Shown here: piece after piece, positions 24,785-36,509 of the stretch | How the letters are laid out: the number at the start of each line of letters is the position of its first letter | How positions within the stretch are numbered: position 1 is the stretch's first letter | Assembly: GCA_024180945.1 (NCBI GenBank) | Contig: JAKSGN010000020.1 | Span: 806,001 to 870,000, forward strand | Source: Macrophomina tecta | Lineage: Eukaryota; Ascomycota; Dothideomycetes; Botryosphaeriales; Botryosphaeriaceae | Direction of reading: 5' to 3' | Length of the DNA stretch: 64,000 nucleotides | Translations under genes and position numbers: made by a program | Notes under the pieces: model-generated | What the model was told of the DNA's origin: nothing | The model's database searches: none | What the model saw: the letters and a program-made list of their open reading frames with translations, nothing else

Positions 24785-27057
24785 CTTTCAGTTAAGATTC
24801 GGATGGCGGAAAGAACCAAATCTCCTCTGAACAACCTATCAATTCGTGTTCCACGGGATTCCATATGGCTGCTTCGAAATCAATCCTTTTGCGAGTTGCC
24901 ATAGGCTGGCGTATGCCTGCCGTAAAATTGATTTTGCGTAAATTTGCTGACGTTGTTCAGTACCACTTGTAGCTTCTGTTCTACATCATCAAATCATAAC
25001 GTGCAGTTGAGCCATTGAAAAATTGGAGAATTGAACGAGACAGGTGCCCAGCGGGGCTATCTTTTGTCCGCTTCCGGCAAAGCACAGTGCGGAACCATTG
25101 ATGTCCTCGTTCATGCTATGTAGCATTTAAATATTCTTTATGTTAGTGATCATTGGTGGGAAATCATATCGCAGAACCAAACTGTCCGCATTTTTTTTTT
25201 TTTTTTTTTTTTTTTAGTAGAGCTCGTATCTAGCAGACTTGCCTATGCTGAAAGTGACCGTGGAGTCATGTGCCCATCATGAAGGCCACAAGCACAATAG
25301 CCGAAAGCCCTATGTAACACGTGCTGGAAGAGGTACATCATGCGGTCAACGGCGTGCGACCCTTACCTCGGGAAAGGTAGCCACCTGCATCTGACATAAT
25401 ACGGAAACCAGTCCATTGCCCCGGGCTTTAGGCAGACACTACAGCGGGAAACTCTGAAGCAGCAAGCAGATCGAGCGAGAAACTTGCCCGCAACGATAGT
25501 TAGGCTCGCCATGCTAGTCTTTCCTATAAACATGGCACAGCCCGGCCAGCGAACAAGTAAGAGGGCAATGGCACCTAACATGCGTAACCGTGGTAGAGCT
25601 GAGAATCACGCATCAGCATCGCACGTCTATGCTGATCCTCATCAATTCAAACTCTACCGCACAGAGCTCCTCTTGCAATAGGTTCAGTGTCAATAGCGGT
25701 GTCACGTATTGGAGTACGTCGAATACGATGACGCATCGGTTGGCTGCAGACGTAATGGATCTTCGCATGGCAGCTGCATGTATGGGATGGGTGATTCAAT
25801 TTACACGCATAGTTCCGTTAGCCATTGCAAAATTACTGGCGTCAGCTTGGTAGATTCCGTCTTTCCGAGAAAAAAAAAAAAAAAGACAGTGCAAGCGTGT
25901 AGCTCTGGGCCGGCGCAGGTAGGAAAGAAGAAAACAAAGCGATCGGACACGAGAAATACCCCCAGACGGAGTTAAAGTTCTGAAAAATGGTGTCGGAGGA
26001 GGAGCAGTCAACTTGGAGACATGAGAATCAAACGTAGGTAGCTGGAGACAAAGTGAGATAGGTTATTGGGCCTTCCCCTGTGCATCCAGTCGTCGATCAC
26101 CATCGGGAATTCCCATCATGGCTCAAAACAGCTGCAATCCCATGAATCCTCAAGCTAGTTGATCAACAAAACACGAAGCAAAAGGTCTCCCAGTCGTGTC
26201 TCGCAAATGATGAGTAATGCCCTAAAGGTCCCGCGAGCCTCCTCAACCATATCCGGAACAAGCTCCGGCTAGCGGGATGCTCATTGGGGCTGAGGCTTCC
26301 CCATTTCGATCCCTTGCGCCGCTGACAAGCCAGCAACATCTCGGCCACGCCGCGGGACCCGTCGCACTGGTAGCACATGCCAAGTACATCTTACTCACGC
26401 CGACAACGCACCTCATTGGCCGAAAGTCATTCCCGTCCAGACGAGTTGATGCGGTCGGGCGACAGGAACAGGTAAAAAGGAGTAGTCAAAAAGACAATCG
26501 CTGCAGGGATGTAGGCGGTAGAATGGGGTGGAGAGCAAAGTGGTCACTGTGCCCAACGTGTAATTAGTGGTATAAGAAGGGCAGAGAAAAGCAAAGAAGG
26601 GCGGAACGCGATATAGCTTAATTGCTTTTTCCGTCGCCTCACCAAGTACAGACGCGGAAAGCACTAGCTAGATTCGTGATGTGTTGCCGGGGATGCTGAC
26701 CCTCAATCCGGGGACCGTATGACCCAAACGTGCGGGAATACGAAGGGACCAAGCGCAACTTTAATTTCAGGGTTGGGCTGCTTTGCAGAATATTTTCTTC
26801 TCTTTGTACAGGAAATAGTTTCGTGTAAGTCCCAAAAGGAAAAGAAAAACCTCAGCATTAAGCTCAAAGAGGATTCTGGGTATACGCAGAAAGGACTGGT
26901 GAACGACCAACATTTGGAGAGAAAAAAGCAACGAAGGAAATGCGTGGACAAAAGAAAGACAGCGATGGGTAGACTACATGATTACTCTACCCTATGAAGA
27001 CGGCCATCGACGGTGCGCTAATGCAATCTTTTAAACTAACACGAACCCAGCAGCTAG
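24785..27057. other. Intergenic region, no supported gene
   Basis: 2.3 kb after the pseudogene and beyond the 3' end of the RGS-LOV gene. It holds a 25-nt T run and a 15-nt A run at 25870-25884. No coding or RNA gene was recognised. Confidence 0.6.
25191..25215. repeat. T homopolymer, 25 nt
   Basis: Uninterrupted T run in intergenic DNA. Confidence 0.95.
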
Positions 27058-30000
27058 CTACTCCTCATCCATGCCACCCATGCGTTCTGGCGGAACTGGA
27101 AGCCTCACAATTTTGGCTACCTCATCTCTTGGCCATCTCTTCTTGGTCTCTGGGCTCGAAGTGTTTCCCCTCGCTGACGCAGCCTGGGACGGAGGCCTGG
27201 ACGGACCCCTCGAAGCGCTAGCGCTCCGCTTGCCGCCGTTGGCCAGATACTCTGCGTAGATGCTCGAGACAGGTACGTGAAGCGGCTCTTCATCGACGAA
27301 AAAGGTGCTCGCGTTGTCGTCAGCAACGTACCTGCTTTGAGTGTTGCTTTGGGCCCTGCTACGGCTGCTACTCCTGCCGTCGCCGCCTTCTCGGACCTGG
27401 TATTGGTTGAACAGCTTCTCTTGTGTAAATTTGCTGCTCATGACACCATTTTCAGGGCCAACGGGGCTGTAACCCCAGCGCTTGCGACGTGCATTGATGG
27501 CGCCAGTGTAGCCCTCGTTCTCGACCATGACGACCATCCATACGCCAGGTTGGCCGTCTGAGCCGTGCAGAGGGGTGCAGTGTATGTAGCGAGGTTTGCC
27601 TTCGATGCTGTTACTACGAGGTGGATCGTACGACTCACGCTCCTTGCTGTGGGGATTGCCAGTTAACCAGGAGATTTTGGCTGTGACGCGGACCCCTTCG
27701 GCAAAAGCGGTTGCAATGCCCTCACGAACCGATTGTGGGCCTCCGATACGATCGAGCAGCCGCGATTGCGCTAGTCCGGGAATGCGGAGCGCAGCAGATG
27801 TGAAAATGATGCGAAGGGAGGGCCATGGCCGCACGAGCATAAACTGTGGCAGCCATTGTCATTACCTCCATATTTCAAATCGTTTGAGGAAATGGATCAA
27901 GCGATCATGAGATAAGATGCGACTTACACTCTGATATACTCCTGGCAACCTTCCGTGAGGTCCAAATTGCGTAGGTGGCCAAACATTGATCTCCAGGGGA
28001 TCTTCCACGCCCACGAACCGGCGATTCGGAGTGGAGCCATGTGTTGAAGGTGGGGGTGGTGCCGGCGTACTCGATCGAGATGCCGAAGGGTTGCGACCTT
28101 TGTGCTTCAGGACGTCCACCTCTTCTGTGCTGATCAGTTCGGCGAGGTGTCCTATTGCTTTCAGGGAACTTTTCTGCGGGTTGTCGCCTTGTTCGTAAGC
28201 CCCCAGATCCTGGTCGAGCAGGAGTTGGAATGACTCGAGTCCTTTTCCGCCCTCAATCAGATTCGTGACGTCAATCTGGCAGCCGATGAAGTATCGGACG
28301 TTACCCTTGTTATCGTACAAGGGTGCTACCAGACAGAGGTTGATGAACGGCGATCCGTCTCGGCGACTGTTGTTCCAACATCGTTAGCCATGAGTCCCTC
28401 TCCATACTCCTGGAATCTAGGATGGTGTCAGGGAATGGTCAAAAACGCGTGCGTAATGCAACGGCTCAGGCCCACTACCCACGGACGTGGCTTGTGGAAG
28501 GCGCTTGGACCAACAGTGGGGACCGTTGAAGTGTGAAATTCACGGTAGAATCTCCGGTTTCAAGGCCCTCGCTACACGCCATTTGCCCACCGTGGGCCTC
28601 AGCCACGAGAATTCGCTGCCATCCCGCTCGTCTCCCAGCGGCGAAAGTTGGCCCAGAATTTGAGATGGCGCTCGCAAGTGTGACATCCGAGATTCTCGTC
28701 CCTTGTCTCCCGTTCATGTGGCAAGCGGAATAAGGTTAGAGCCCATACCCAGAACGTACAAGCAGGAGCATATACCCTAGTGAAAAAGGCGCAAGTAGGT
28801 GTGGCACTTTATCAATCGGGACAACAACTTCCCACCTATAAAGTCTAGCGCGAGAGTCTATACTCTTACCGCAGTGCAGTAGGGATGCGGACTTGGAAAG
28901 ATGCAGGTACCTCTGCAACGAAACTTCGGGGTACTCACTAGTTCAATAGAGTCTCGCAGATCTCTTGACCCGATCGTATGGCTTCGCGGATGCGGCGCAC
29001 AGAATCTGGCGCTGTCTTGGGCCCTTGAAGAAAGCGGCAATTCCTGCCAATGACGTAATCTCGGCCATACTGAGTTGCAAGGTGGAACTCTGGACTATCG
29101 TTAGCCAGAAGCCTTGCGATTTAGAACATCAGATGGAACGCGTGCGTGGAAAGCCCACCTTCTGAGGCGTAGACAATCGGGTTGTCGGACAAAGAAGGGT
29201 CCGTCAAACAGTACACCTCAGCAAGACCCTCAGCTAGGTGTCGGTTCATCGGTGCGCTGTTCCCCGTTATCTCCTTGATCAACAGTTCCGTGACGATCTG
29301 CGTCAGACGATGCGTGATGTATGCGGGAAGAGCATCGGTGATCAGCTCTTCAACAGCACGTCGCGATCGCGCTTCGAATCTGCTGCTGAGATGTGCGGCC
29401 AGTTCTGAGGAGGATGATCTCTTGTTCGGCGCTGTCATTTCGACAGCAATGGCGTTTGCGTAGTCGATGGCAGCCATTGCTTTGCGAGTCTCGAGGTATC
29501 GAACTAAAGTGGGCGCGGAACGAGGTCGGTACTGTTCAAGAACGCGGTAAATCGAGCAAAGGCAGGTTGGTGTCGAAGGATGAGGTTGAGATGGTCGGCA
29601 GAGAACAACCGATCTGCCAACCGCTCAGCATTGGCGAGTGTAATATTCGGCGGAGGTGGCATCAGATCGTAACCGCTCAAAGCTCCGGGAGATGAGGCGG
29701 TGGACTGCGTCGGCTCGCCATTTTCGCGACCTTCCGTATTATCGAACACCGAAGGGCCATCTGCTGAAAGACTGGACGACACTCGGTCGAGTTCGGGGGC
29801 TTCATGCATATCGAGAGCGTCAAAGACGTCCGGAAGAAGCTGGGTGGCAGAGAACGAAGACATGGTTGGACTGCTCTTCTTCGCCGCGAGGGATGCCCGT
29901 CCCTGAAGTAGCTTGTCCTCGGCTGCCTCCGTCATGTCAAACGTGTGCACATCTACTGCCTTTCAGATTTGACAGGGGTATTTGATCGCCGTAGACCCAG

Positions 30001-30147
30001 CTCATTGAAACGTGGTGATATTAAGTCCAGTTGAAGGTCGTCGGGAAACAGTCTGCTAAACTCTCGGCCAGGCGAAGGAAACATGAGGGGAACCAATCCA
30101 CTAGGGACGTTATGCATCGAAGTGAAGGGCGAAGTAACGGCTGGCAT
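27058..30147 (-). CDS. RGS-LOV blue-light receptor (BcLOV4-type), apparent 1-nt deletion
   Basis: Minus-strand exons: 30147-29974 (tentative), 29902-29159, 29089-28939, 28366-27928, 27843-27058; about 764 aa if the frame is restored. The RGS-like part (LFSADHLNLILRHQPAFARF ... LVRYLETRKAMAAIDYANAI) precedes a complete LOV domain: CLTDPSLSDNPIVYAS, the flavin-cysteine motif GRNCRFLQGPKT, then RRDGSPFINLCLVAPL and GCQIDVT. A C-terminal region follows with FMLVRPWPSLRI and a long disordered tail. LOV domains bind FMN and form a Cys adduct in blue light; RGS-LOV proteins such as Botrytis BcLOV4 bind membranes in light. Odd points: near 29530 the frame jumps (one base missing between FLN and YRPRSAP), and the intron 28938-28367 is 572 nt. 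If exon 1 is wrong, translation could start at 29950 or 29935. Confidence 0.85.
28367..28938 (-). other. 572-nt intron inside the LOV domain
   Basis: The donor GTGAGT at 28938 follows ...CETLLN-TA, and the acceptor CAACAG at 28367 precedes the codon remainder leading into RRDGSPF. A GCTAACGAT branch sequence lies about 20 nt before the acceptor. Protein continuity across it is complete. No coding content was recognised inside. Confidence 0.7.
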
Positions 30148-31522
30148 ATAAGAATGCAGCAGACATTCCCAGCATCCCAGGCGAGCAGGGCCGGGCCACA
30201 GCCCCCCCCCCCCGTGGCAATGAGCAAATCAGGTCATATCGCAAGGCCTGCCCACGTAGGCTTACCGTCGCGGTAACTCCTGCAGTAGTATGTATGGCCG
30301 GTGTGCGGAGATTTGCGCGGTCGCAGAAGGCTCGTAAATGGGGTTACCTACAAACTTACCGGGGGATCCCTGATCTCAGCGGAGCTCGGGAGGCAGCTGT
30401 GAAGTCGAAAAATGCTAACCAGGATGCGATCCAGATGGATCTCTGCACGAATGGCGATCGGGATGGCCCCTGTGCCCTTGGCACTCGAAGCGACGCCCAA
30501 CCGACGAGCCGACCCCGGCCCGCACGTTGTCATTGTCCGATGGATCTTGTAAAGCCGATCCTTGCTACATGCAGTCTACAGGATCTGGTATTTCCGGCTC
30601 GGGCTGCAGTAACTATATTCGTCCGTCGAGGCTTGAACCGACATCAGCAGGTAGCGGGGCGGCTGTCGTTTGCTGTCATCAATCGCCGAACGACGGCAAA
30701 AGTCCAATGTTGATGGCAGCGTGAGCTGCGGTCATAAGCAATAAACGCGGGCGCGCAAGTCCGAGAACATGGCGCGTCTATGGATGAAAAAGAAAGCAGC
30801 GCGGCTGCCCGTAGTCTTGGCCATGTCCTGGTGTCTTCTGCCGTATCTCTCCGGAATTGGCGATAGGCCGGCAAGCATGGCATCGCGGTGTACAGCAGTA
30901 AGAATGGCGTCAGGAGCTGGGGAAGCCCAGACATGCCCCCCTGTGCGGACACCCGACAAGTCTGCCAGGCGGTCTGCACGTTGTCCAGCGACTGTAAACT
31001 CTGTTCATCAACGCTCTGCAGCTAGGCTCGAGCTTCGGCTGGAGGCGGAAGGCGGAAGCGGCATGCTGCCAGCAGGCATTGGCCAAAGAAGACGCTCCAG
31101 GATGCGGAGTCACAGCGCGTGCCTGCTCATATTGTAGCCACATTTAAACCAAGCCTGCAGATATATTGTCGTACCGTGATGACTGGTCGCAATGAAGGGG
31201 CCTGCAGACTGATCGACGGATGTCAGCAAGCAACAGTGGCGCATAACAGCCATACCGTCACTGCTCGGCTGGATCCCCCGGGCTTGTCCGGCCTGGACCG
31301 CTCAAAATCAGCTCATGTCGCCCCGCCGCTCGGGCGAACAAAGCAAAAGAGCCTCTTCCGGTCCGAGGCACTCGAGGAATATGTTGCGCTGCTCTCCCGC
31401 TGCAGATGATGAGATCGCTTTTCCAACGACCGCTCCGCGCGGCAGGGGTCCAGCAGATCAGCCAGAACGAAGCAGCAAGGCATGAACAGGTGAGGAAACA
31501 TGCTCCATTCTCCCTAGCTTCT

Positions 31523-31557
<35 letters not shown>

Positions 31558-32282
31558 CACGTGATTGAAAGCTCCTAAGACCGTGGAAATTGCAGAAGCG
31601 TGTCGTCGTGCCGCCTCCCTTGGCCAGCGCTAACATGGAACGCAAGCAGTGACGGCGCCGCCAGAATCCGCAGATTTAGATGCGTCCGGAAGTCAAAGGC
31701 TTCCCGTGATTTCCTCCACCGGTCCTGACCTGAGCACGCCGGGGCGGTTGGCCTCAGCGATCCCCGCCCGCAGATCCACGAGGCGGTGGGTAAGTGAGAC
31801 GTGGCTGGGTGGATCGGAACGGCACGTGGAGTTTCAGGAACGCGCGCACCTGTGGGTGGAGCGCAGGGCCAGGCTGTGGAGAAGACGACCGTTGAATGTT
31901 GGAGATGAAGGTCGAGGGCGGGCGCAGTTGCTGCGCCGTGAGGCAGAACCTTCGCGGCTTGGCCCCCTGAGAGAGGACTAGACCGCGCCGGCTCTGCGCC
32001 TGCGACGCGGCAGCCCTGCACCGTGGGCAACTGTCGGATCCTCAACAACGAAAAATGCACCCGCCTATTGCCTCAGCTGCGCAGTAGCCCGCGTAGTCAC
32101 CCAGCGCCCGCGACTTTCGCTCACGCCCCGCCGCGCCCGACGCCGCGCGCCGCTCTGTCCCTCCGTGCCCGCGTTCGCCATGATCCACCCCGGCTAGGAC
32201 ATCCCTGATCGCGTTTGTCAAACGGTTACACGCTGCGAGAGCTCCGACGTCTAACTAGTCCTCGCACCCGTCCCAACGCACC
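30148..32282. other. Divergent intergenic region, RGS-LOV gene / unknown gene
   Basis: 2.1 kb between opposed start codons. It contains a C run near 30201-30212 and an ACGGCA hexanucleotide array. Short open frames have no recognisable content. Confidence 0.5.
31523..31556. repeat. (ACGGCA)n hexanucleotide repeat
   Basis: About 5.5 perfect ACGGCA units in intergenic DNA. Confidence 0.9.
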
Positions 32283-34744
32283 ATGGTCAGCTTGACGACT
32301 TGGGGCGCGATGCCCCAGGTCCCGCCCTCACCAACGCTTACGAACCCCGACATGATCCTGCCCGACCTGAGCGACGGCCAGGATTCAACACCATCGCCCC
32401 GTCTGCGGTCTCAGCGTCCCCCGTCGCCCCCGTCGCATCTGCTGCGCCAGAGCTTTCAGCTGGCAAAGCCGCCTCCCGGCCGCCGGAGCGCTCCGAACTC
32501 GCGTCCCACCAGCTCGCGTACCCAGTCGAACGATCCGGCGCATTTTGAGGGCTTCGACGAGGACTTCGACGGAGACACGACCCCTAAAGGCCAGGCGCGT
32601 CAGGAGGATGAGATGGCCAGGGGCACGCCGCGCACAAACGTAATGCAAAATTGGCAGAAGGACATGGAGCGCATAGCACAGGAAAACGCGAGGTCTGCGG
32701 AAGCCGGTAGCGAGCCATCCTCTGCCGGCTTCGATGCCGCGCATCCCGACAGTGACGGCAGCGGGAGCGCTGACGACAGCGACGGGCGTTACGGCAGCTT
32801 GCCTTATGTGGCCGGCAGCGATGAGGACACGGATAACGAGCAATGGCTTGATGGCCAGGAGGAATTGGATTTGGAAGCAATCTCCTCCGCAGCGCTGAGC
32901 AAGAGGGCAGAAATGATTCTGGCAAATGCCAAGAAGAGACTCAATGTACGTGTCACGCGACAGGAAGCCGCTGTGTTTTGCTAACAGGTCTGCAGCTCAT
33001 GGAAGGGAACCTGCGAGGTGCTCGGCAATCTCTACTTCCACCCCAGCGCCCGCCTTCGTATACCTCTTACCATTATTACAAACGGACATCGAGTATCTCC
33101 CCAACCCTCAGGGGCTCCGGCCCTGTGTATATTCCGCAGCCCAAGCACGCCTCATTTCAGACTCCGCCTTTGTCATCAAATGGGAGCTCCGGCCATACTC
33201 GCGTGCACAGCGAACTGTCCATCTCATCGCCGCCGAACTCGTTCTCGCACAGAAGCCAACCTCCTGAGAAGCGGGCCGTTAGCGCGATGGGGCGTTTTAG
33301 CGGCCAATGGTCCCCACATGATTTCAGCCTCGGCCATACGGTTGGGAATCGCTCCAGTGGGCTAAGAGGCGTACGCAGTCAAGAAGTCATCAGGCATACC
33401 TGGGTGTCTCCAGATCAGCACAACCTTCGCTCGCTTTCACGGAACTCCAATTATCAGGCTTCACCCACCCTAGAGACGCTTCGTGAGGATGAAGACTACA
33501 ACAGATCGGGCGGTGATCTACGACGCTCGGCCTCCACTACTAGCGATCTGCGGGCACAAATGCAAGACCTTAAGGGGAGAATATCCAATCTAAAGGAGCG
33601 AGCCCGGGAGGAAGGGATGAAAAGGCGCAGTCTCCAGAATCTTCGCACTCCCAGTCCTTTTACTGCTGCTCAAATCTGGGAAAACGGCACGGACCGGTAC
33701 CAAAACAGCACGTCTCCATACAACTCGAGCCGTGGTTCTGACCGCCGGGTTAACGGCATGTCCAACGGATCATCACCTGTAGAAGTACGCGATGGTGGTT
33801 ACCATGAACGACAGGCCGCCTATGAAGATACCCATTATGAGGACGCCGAAGAGAACTCGAGCGAGGTTGGGTCTGACGATACTCGGGTACTGGATGATCT
33901 CGAAGCGTCGGCTACAGATGAGTTTGAGGATCAGAGCAATGAGCAGGGTGTGGACGGCGAAAGCATATATGAAGATGCACCGCAAACAATTGCTGAGCGC
34001 CACGAAGATCGTGCAGACGCATTTGATTATGAGCACTTCTTCCTTCATAGCGCCATGGGAACATACACCCGGGAGAAGCGAAGCACAAGTGTCAGCTCGG
34101 AGGATTCCGTCGAGACCACTAGGCCAGCCTCGCCTCCACCCGCAGTCCCGGCATTGCCAGAATCGGCTCTTTCCCCCCACCGCCGAACTCGTAGCCAGGA
34201 ATCAATCTCGACCGTAGCAACTTTCCAGACTGCTACCGAGGGCCACGGATCAGGCTCAGATGCCGAATCAGAAGAAAGTAACGAAGCTCTCGACCAGTTC
34301 ACCGAACAAGCCCTTGGCCATCGACTTCCTCCAAAAGCAAGTAATCAGAGCTTGAAATCGACGTCGAGCGGTCCACGGCAACTTCGGTCCGCTGGGAGCT
34401 TTTACAGTCAGAACACGTCGTCGAGCGGGCAGCGGCAGTTGAGGTCTGCAGGCAGCTTCTACAGTCAGAACATTCACTCGCCCGGGACCTCGACGCCTGA
34501 CACTGTGAATGACCCGACAGCCAGGATCCTGTCTTCGTTCTTTAGCCCGCACAAGGAGAGAGGCCAGCTCACTCCGTTGAAGCAAAAGGACGAGGATTTG
34601 CTGTACGCTCTCACGACCAGCATTCAGCAAGTTTGCGCCAGACTTCAGAATGCTCAGGACGACGATTACGAAACGAAAATCTGGCGGCGCAGGCTTGACG
34701 CAGCCCGGAAAATCCTCGACGGTGTGCCCAATGAGGAGGTCTGA
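32283..34744 (+). CDS. Conserved-looking fungal protein of unknown function, mostly disordered
   Basis: Exons 32283-32945 and 32996-34744, 50-nt intron (donor GTACGT, acceptor TCTGCAG), 803 aa. The N-terminal half is acidic and Ser/Pro-rich, ending in the helical AALSKRAEMILANAKKRLN just before the intron, continued as LMEGNLRGARQSL after it. A second short predicted coiled coil is DLRAQMQDLKGRISNLKERA, followed by RRSLQNLRTPSPFTAAQIW. The C-terminus has a further helix (LYALTTSIQQVCARLQNAQ). Two adjacent near-identical copies of RQLRSAGSFYSQN lie near 34375-34475. I recognise no enzymatic domain; coil plus disorder suggests a scaffold or cytoskeletal role, which is only inference. Confidence 0.8.
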
Positions 34745-35285
34745 ACTGCATTCGGTCGCAGAATGAATAATCCTTGATTGGACTCTCAGCCGACTGAGCA
34801 GCGTTCCTTGCACAATCGGAGGACAGGCCTATTTCCATCGTTCGTTGCCGAGACCTTTCTTCCACTTCTCCACTTTTCCAGTTCTCGTGTTAAAACCTTT
34901 ACGTCTGCTTCAAACGTACCAACTCTTGTTTTGCTTTTAGGTTGCTTTAATTTCACCACCACAGCGGACTACTCCGACACCGTCTCTTTCCTTCGCTGTT
35001 CAACCAATTTTCTTCTTCCATCTTCTATACTCAGAATTCTTTATACCCGCTTCTCCTTTTTTTCTTTTTTCATTTTCGGGGCCAGTAGAGTGAAAAAGAG
35101 ACCGATATTTGTTGCGGCCTCTCCGGCGTATATTATCTGTTTTTATATTGATCAAAGGTGGTGGGCGGCCGGCGGGACAGTTTCCGTGATATCCCAAACT
35201 TTTTATACCCCCGTATGGATTGTACGTAACTGTAGAGTTTGCTTTTTGCTATTTTCCTGCTAACCTTTCTTCCAAGTTTGCATCT

Positions 35286-35289
<4 letters not shown>

Positions 35290-35319
<30 letters not shown>
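35290..35319. repeat. T homopolymer, 30 nt
   Basis: Longest uninterrupted homopolymer in the window. Confidence 0.95.
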
Positions 35320-35324
<5 letters not shown>

Positions 35325-35983
35325 TAGACAGTTGAAACGTCGATACTTGAAGTTTACCTGATAATTGAGGGTGGTTGATGTGAAATAATTTCCTCGCTTC
35401 CTCGGAACGGTCGTGTGAGGCTGACATGCAGATGGAGGTGACACAGCATTTATGAAGAGAAAATTTTCTTCTTCTACTACTTCCTCTTTGTCGACGTTTT
35501 TGTAGCAGCTTTACCACTCTTTGCAGGGCGGAACATCTGTCCTTCTGGCTGCGTTGAGATATTGGGCTGGGGTCGCCTTCGGGCTGCCATCGGGTCAGCG
35601 CGGCGGTCAGGAAGCCAGCCCATCAGACAGACGGTGAAGCCCCAACACTGCTTGTCTCTCCCAATGACGACACCCCGCGTCTGTTTCCAAATTATCTCTG
35701 CCCCTCGTCTCTTCCCGAGCCTCGCTACCCGGTCAACTGAGACCCTTTGCACTAATGGCCGCCTCATGACCGGTCAATGACCTGCCCGTCCGTTGCTTCC
35801 CGGGGACCAACAGCGCGGCTCTGATTGCATGCGTAGGTGCGTGTGTGGCATGCTTCCTCCATGCAATGCAGAGCCACGCGCGACTGCATGCCCGCCAGTC
35901 GGCCAGGCTATGTTGGATGTGCGGTGGTCCTCGCATCCCGGGTTAGGCGGCGCAGAAGCGGCGACTACGAGTACCACAGACTG

Positions 35984-36002
35984 TTTTTTTTTTTTTTTTT
36001 TT
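35984..36002. repeat. T homopolymer, 19 nt
   Basis: Uninterrupted T run in intergenic DNA. Confidence 0.95.
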
Positions 36003-36490
36003 GTCGCGCTCACCCCTCCTAACCACCCCCACTACCGCGTTGCTTGGCAGGTGGCGGGGGCGACTGTGCTCCGCCGAGGCGTGAGCCACCACTAGTTCGA
36101 TGCTTTCCCTTTTCTTCCGTCCGCTTGCTGTGCATGCGCTAGACCGCGTGCATGCGAGTGTGAGGCGTGGGAAGAGCGGTGGAGAGCGGAGAGGACGACG
36201 GATCGGGGCGGTGCAAGGCATCAGGCAGCGTGTTTCTTGTAGGAGCGAGGAGGGGCAGAAGACGCACGGCTGATATGGATGTGTATGTATGGGCGGATGT
36301 AGATGTATGTACGTGCGCTCACTGGCAGCGGATGCAGAAGCAGCAGCATTGTTCGCTGGCATGCAGCAGTTCGTGAGAGTATGCATGTGGCACGGTCCGT
36401 TCGCTAACGGCAGCAGAACAGATGAGGAGGGGTAAGTGGGATGATTGACGTCTGTCATGTTGCGGCAGCTGCGCGTATGTCACGACCTCG

Positions 36491-36509
36491 TTTTTTTTTT
36501 TTTTTTTTT
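36491..36509. repeat. T homopolymer, 19 nt
   Basis: Uninterrupted T run in intergenic DNA. Confidence 0.95.

Noticed and set aside
29503..29531. 29-nt GT...AG interval as an intron explaining the RGS-LOV frame change
   Set aside because: Too short for spliceosomal removal, and it would delete conserved residues (YRPRSAPTL) rather than restore them.
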